Origin: Candidatus Hodarchaeota archaeon | Lineage (GTDB): Archaea > Asgardarchaeota > Heimdallarchaeia > Hodarchaeales > YT1-039 | Assembly (NCBI GenBank): GCA_016840025.1 | Contig: JAEOTF010000218.1 | Location: 1-16,872, forward strand | DNA: 16,872 bases | Direction of reading: 5' to 3' | Notes under the pieces: model-generated | The model's database searches: none | Told to the model about the DNA's origin: nothing | Seen by the model: only the letters and a program-made list of their open reading frames with translations | Part shown: in pieces, positions 14,493 through 16,872 of the stretch | Numbering within the stretch: position 1 is the stretch's first letter | How the letters are laid out: each line of letters starts with the position of its first letter | Program-made: the position numbers and the translations under genes

Positions 14493-15560
14493 ATGGTAGT
14501 TACTGAAGATCTAACGGGTAGAGATTTTCTTTCTATGGCAGATTTTACCCGAGAAGAAATAGAGACGATGCTTTCTGTTGGATTGGATTTAAAAAAACGA
14601 TTTGTCGCGCGCGAAGATCATAGACATATATTACCTGGACGTACACTTTTCATGATTTTTTATAACGATAGTTTACGCACTCGTAATTCCTTCGAAGCTG
14701 GAATGACTCAATTAGGTGGACATGCCCATTTTTTACAACCTGGAGCGATTTATACACCTGCACTTCCAGAAGATGAAATCGCTTATACTACAGAACGAGT
14801 TTCCGATGTAGCAAGAGTTCTGAGTCGAATGGGAGATGCTATAGCAATTAGGATCTACGGAAATAAGTGCGATTGGATGTATGGCAAAGGTCATAAACTG
14901 CAAGAGAATTTCGCTTATTGGTCAAAATCGCCTGTAATCAACATGGAAGATGATATTTACCATCCATGTCAGGGAATGGCAGATGTCATGACTATGGTGG
15001 AGAAGTGTGGGCATTCTTTTAACAATTTACAAGGGAAAAAGTATGTGATGAGTTGGGCATATAGCCCTTCAACCCAAAAACCTATGGCTGTGCCACAAAC
15101 AGGAGTTATCGCGCCATCAATGTTTGGCATGGATGTTACTCTAGCTTGTCCTCCCGAAATGGAATTGCATCCTGATATCTATAAAAAAGTAGAAAAATAT
15201 TGTGATCTTTATGGGGGTACGTTTGAGATCTGCCACGACATGAAAGAAGCGTTTGAAGGAGCAGACTTTGTATATCCAAAAGCTTGGGGTTGTCTTGGTG
15301 CCCACGGCATAGAAGGGGAACGTGAACCAAATCCTGCGGTATCGGATAAGGCTTTTGCTGAAAACAAGCACTGGATATGCACACAGGAATTAATGGACCT
15401 CACAAAGAAGGGAAGAGGATATTATCTGCATTGCCTGCCTATGGATAGAGATTATGAGGTCACTGATGAAGTAGCAGATGGTCCAAATTCGATTATCTTT
15501 GACCAAGCTGAAAATCGTCTCCATGCTCAAAAAGGAATTATGGCATGTATAATGCACTAA
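14493..15560 (+). CDS. Transcarbamylase of the knotted N-acylornithine/YgeW type
   Basis: A 355-residue member of the aspartate/ornithine carbamoyltransferase superfamily, which moves a carbamoyl group from carbamoyl phosphate to an amine. The carbamoyl-phosphate motifs are SLRTR (60-64) and HPCQ (157-160); HCLP is at 313-316 and AENRLHAQK at 340-348. The middle part WAYSPSTQKPMAVPQ (188-202) with FGMDVTL closely resembles YgeW-type proteins and contains the Pro-rich loop of the knotted subfamily. VYPKAWG (260-266) replaces the SMG loop of classical ornithine carbamoyltransferase, as in N-acetyl- and N-succinylornithine enzymes. The acceptor is therefore probably not plain ornithine, but I cannot name it. 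The start is ATG 14493, preceded by a weak GATGATG. No arginine-pathway gene is nearby. It is divergent from the S41-like gene with a 158-bp spacer. Confidence 0.88.
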   Translation: MVVTEDLTGRDFLSMADFTREEIETMLSVGLDLKKRFVAREDHRHILPGRTLFMIFYNDSLRTRNSFEAGMTQLGGHAHFLQPGAIYTPALPEDEIAYTTERVSDVARVLSRMGDAIAIRIYGNKCDWMYGKGHKLQENFAYWSKSPVINMEDDIYHPCQGMADVMTMVEKCGHSFNNLQGKKYVMSWAYSPSTQKPMAVPQTGVIAPSMFGMDVTLACPPEMELHPDIYKKVEKYCDLYGGTFEICHDMKEAFEGADFVYPKAWGCLGAHGIEGEREPNPAVSDKAFAENKHWICTQELMDLTKKGRGYYLHCLPMDRDYEVTDEVADGPNSIIFDQAENRLHAQKGIMACIMH

Positions 15561-15564
15561 ATAG

Positions 15565-15729
15565 AATCCTGATGGTGATGCTTTTACTAACCTTCAAGAA
15601 TATCAAAATGGAACCAATCCGTTAGTGTTTAATGTAGAACCCACAACGATCCCTGAAGTACCTTCTTTCCTCGTTTGTATGTTATTGACCATCGAGATGC
15701 TAACTAGCTGTCTACGACGTTATCATTAA
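15565..15729 (+). pseudogene. C-terminal remnant of a calcium-repeat surface protein
   Basis: An open frame of 54 codons that starts directly after a TAG and has no early start codon or SD. It begins NPDGDAFTNLQEYQNGTNP, the thrombospondin type-3/dockerin-like calcium-binding repeat. It continues with TIPEVPSFLVCMLLTIEMLTSCLRRYH, a Pro-containing linker, hydrophobic helix and basic end. These features normally lie at the C-terminus of a large secreted protein, so this is the stranded 3' end of a deleted gene. It starts five bases after the transcarbamylase stop, which marks a deletion junction. The type-3 repeat is clear; the deletion is inferred. Confidence 0.65.
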
Positions 15730-15742
15730 AAAATAAGAAGAT

Positions 15743-15770
15743 TTTTCTCCACAATTCTTTTTTTATCATT
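15743..15770 (+). terminator. T-rich tract downstream of transcarbamylase
   Basis: A five-T run near 15743 and a seven-T run near 15759 follow the remnant and could terminate transcripts from the transcarbamylase gene. No stable hairpin is seen. Confidence 0.35.
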
Positions 15771-15833
15771 ACATCTCTGTGTCTAAATCTTTCCTTTTTT
15801 CTAAATTATTAGGCTGTGACTCCACTTTTGCTA

Positions 15834-15845
15834 TTGATATATCAA
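15834..15845. promoter_or_regulatory. Palindrome TTGATATATCAA before the surface-protein gene
   Basis: A perfect twelve-base palindrome whose core repeats the one at 2022-2031. Its centre can serve as a TATA box for the gene at 15912, with a start near 15865. Confidence 0.4.
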
Positions 15846-15911
15846 CAAGAACCTTCATAAACACCACTTACCTCTTTTTTAGTATCTTTTTTAATAAAGA
15901 AGGAAAGAACA

Positions 15912-16556
15912 ATGAATAAGATTTTTCGACGCATAATCTGTTTGACAGCGGTGTTTGCAATAGTATGCACCATGGATGCCTTTCTACAGCCTGTCCTTGC
16001 CTCGCACGTCTACCGCGCGCCGAGAGCCAATTTAGTACTAAACCCGAGCTTTGATGGGAATTTAGATGATTGGTATTTGGAAGAAGGCGATTCACTGGTC
16101 TATAATGCGTCGCTTTCTTTTGATGCGATAGGTGGGTCGGCCCAGCTTGGTAGTCCCGGCGATTGGGCAGTGCTGGGGCAACTCTATAGTTATTCAATGT
16201 CTATTCATTATGCCCGGGCGCGCTTCATGGTCAACGAGTTTTTAGGTGAGACGGGATCTGTTGGACTGTATCTAGAAGGACCCACCGAGGTTGACAATAT
16301 TGCGAATCCGACACCCAATGTCTGGTACACCCTAAACGGGTCTCTAGCATGTGGTGTAATTAATGATGCCATATATATAGCGGCTTTTGGGACTGCTGGG
16401 GATTTTCTTCTCTGGGTGGATTTGGTAGAAATGGATACGGCGCCACTACCGGTGGTGGAATTTGAACCGACAGTTTTTTTGCTCGTGTGTACCGTAACCT
16501 TAATCGGAATTCTCTCCCTTGCTCGAAAGAAAAAACGAATGCCCTGTGGAAGATAA
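15912..16556 (+). CDS. Secreted, C-terminally anchored jelly-roll-like protein
   Basis: A 214-residue protein with all parts of a small surface protein. An N-terminal signal peptide (MNKIFRRIICLTAVFAIVCT, cleavage probably after VLAS) is followed by a beta-rich domain. It opens with NLVLNPSFDGNLDDW, the hallmark start of carbohydrate-binding-module-like jelly rolls (CBM4/9-type), and closes with LLWVDLVEMD. The C-terminus is PLPVVEFEPT, a hydrophobic helix VFLLVCTVTLIGILSLA and the basic RKKKR. This fits a membrane anchor or a CTERM-type sorting signal. AGGAAAG lies six bases before the ATG. GC is near 50% in 16141-16320, higher than in most of the window, which could mean recent transfer or simply different composition. 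A sugar ligand is inference from the fold signature alone. Confidence 0.82.
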   Translation: MNKIFRRIICLTAVFAIVCTMDAFLQPVLASHVYRAPRANLVLNPSFDGNLDDWYLEEGDSLVYNASLSFDAIGGSAQLGSPGDWAVLGQLYSYSMSIHYARARFMVNEFLGETGSVGLYLEGPTEVDNIANPTPNVWYTLNGSLACGVINDAIYIAAFGTAGDFLLWVDLVEMDTAPLPVVEFEPTVFLLVCTVTLIGILSLARKKKRMPCGR

Positions 16557-16566
16557 CGTGGCTGTC

Positions 16567-16595
16567 TACCTCTCTTTTTTCCCTTTTTTGAGGTA
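16567..16595. terminator. Inverted repeat with T-rich loop between convergent genes
   Basis: TACCTC (16567-16572) and GAGGTA (16590-16595) flank a pyrimidine loop containing two six-T runs. It lies 10 bases after the stop of the plus-strand surface gene and faces the minus-strand gene end. It is a likely terminator for the former. Confidence 0.4.
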
Positions 16596-16687
16596 CGGTA
16601 GAGCACTATAAGTTGCAGAAAACTGGATAGAGAATTTTGTATCCTAACAAAAAAAAAGTGAAAAAAGTGCCAAATAGCTAACACTAA

Positions 16688-16872
16688 TCATTTTCTTTTC
16701 CGAATTTGCAATACCCCAACTGGTAGTAAAATCAATAATACTGCAATATGCTCTATTTTAATATTATTGTCTAATTCGGGGATTTCAGTAGCATTGGAAA
16801 TTCCAGGGCTAGGTGTAGCATCTTCTTGAAAATCATTTGCGCAATTATCACTATCTGTGCCATCAGTTATTC
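16688..16872 (-). CDS. C-terminus of a surface protein with membrane anchor (5' part beyond window)
   Basis: I read this by hand on the minus strand: 61 codons from the window edge to a TGA at 16690-16688. It begins ITDGTDSDNCANDFQEDATPSPG, an Asp-rich calcium-repeat-like segment, then the linker NATEIPELDNN, a hydrophobic helix IAVLLILLPVGVLQI and a basic end RKRK. This tripartite end (Pro-containing linker, helix, basic cluster) is that of archaeal surface proteins with a C-terminal anchor or CTERM-type sorting signal. The rest of the protein, and so its role, is not visible. It is convergent with the neighbouring surface gene. Confidence 0.72.
   Translation of the reverse strand, partial: ITDGTDSDNCANDFQEDATPSPGISNATEIPELDNNIKIEHIAVLLILLPVGVLQIRKRK

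Larger units (their letters stand above)
15561..15911. other. Gene-free stretch between transcarbamylase and surface protein
   Basis: It holds a surface-protein C-terminal remnant (15565-15729), T-rich sequence at about 15743-15770 that may end transcription from the left, a palindrome at 15834-15845, and an AAGGA element before the next start. No RNA gene is visible. Confidence 0.6.

Noticed and set aside
15868..16684. Minus-strand frames of 109 and 158 codons opposite the surface-protein gene
   Set aside because: They are low-complexity and basic, without SD, and lie opposite a gene with a clear signal peptide, domain and anchor.
1..16872. CRISPR array, tRNA, rRNA, insertion sequence or attachment site
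   Set aside because: I looked for spaced direct repeats, cloverleaf arms with CCA ends, transposase motifs and flanking target duplications and found none that hold up.

Overview
The window looks like a chromosomal segment of an AT-rich archaeon. The strongest evidence is a two-gene operon of group II chaperonin (thermosome) subunits at 6611-9920, together with an archaeal-type PRPP synthetase, TATA-like promoter boxes, T-rich 3' ends and Shine-Dalgarno sites of the GGAGGT/GGTGGAG type. An Asgard archaeon is my best guess. It rests on a RING-like finger protein with an E3-type zinc pattern, many zinc-ribbon fusion proteins, a long coiled coil joined to a winged helix, and surface proteins ending in a helix plus a basic tail. 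That placement is inference: no rRNA or ribosomal protein is present to fix it.

Layout, left to right. 1-848 (minus, runs off the left edge) is an exported or anchored protein with a class I glutamine-amidotransferase-like fold. 849-1329 holds no convincing gene. 1330-1926 (minus) is a LURP-one-related/scramblase-like protein, divergent from a PRPP synthetase (2090-3055). An unrecognised basic protein (3084-3875, minus) converges on the synthetase. A coiled-coil plus winged-helix protein (3984-4910) has a perfect inverted repeat just before its start. A zinc-ribbon/beta-propeller protein (4944-6218, minus) is divergent from the thermosome operon across a 392-bp regulatory region.

After the chaperonins comes a double zinc-ribbon CPBP-family membrane protease (10110-11597). 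Three genes then run leftward: an S41-like protease (12736-14334), a zinc-ribbon/RING-like protein (12020-12628) and a small zinc-ribbon protein (11651-11956). Divergent from them is a transcarbamylase of the knotted N-acylornithine/YgeW type (14493-15560). The right end is a surface-protein area: a 54-residue C-terminal remnant (15565-15729), a complete secreted jelly-roll-like protein of higher GC (15912-16556), and the C-terminus of another anchored protein (16688-16872, minus, runs off the right edge).

How the genes work together: only the two chaperonin subunits are clearly one functional unit, a hetero-oligomeric folding chamber. The S41/RING/zinc-ribbon genes share a strand and may be co-transcribed, and the protease and RING-like domains hint at protein turnover. 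No ubiquitin, E1 or E2 gene is in the window. PRPP synthesis and the transcarbamylase are stand-alone metabolic genes. The most interesting candidates are the RING-like protein, the transcarbamylase with mixed signatures, and the set of palindromes in promoter regions.
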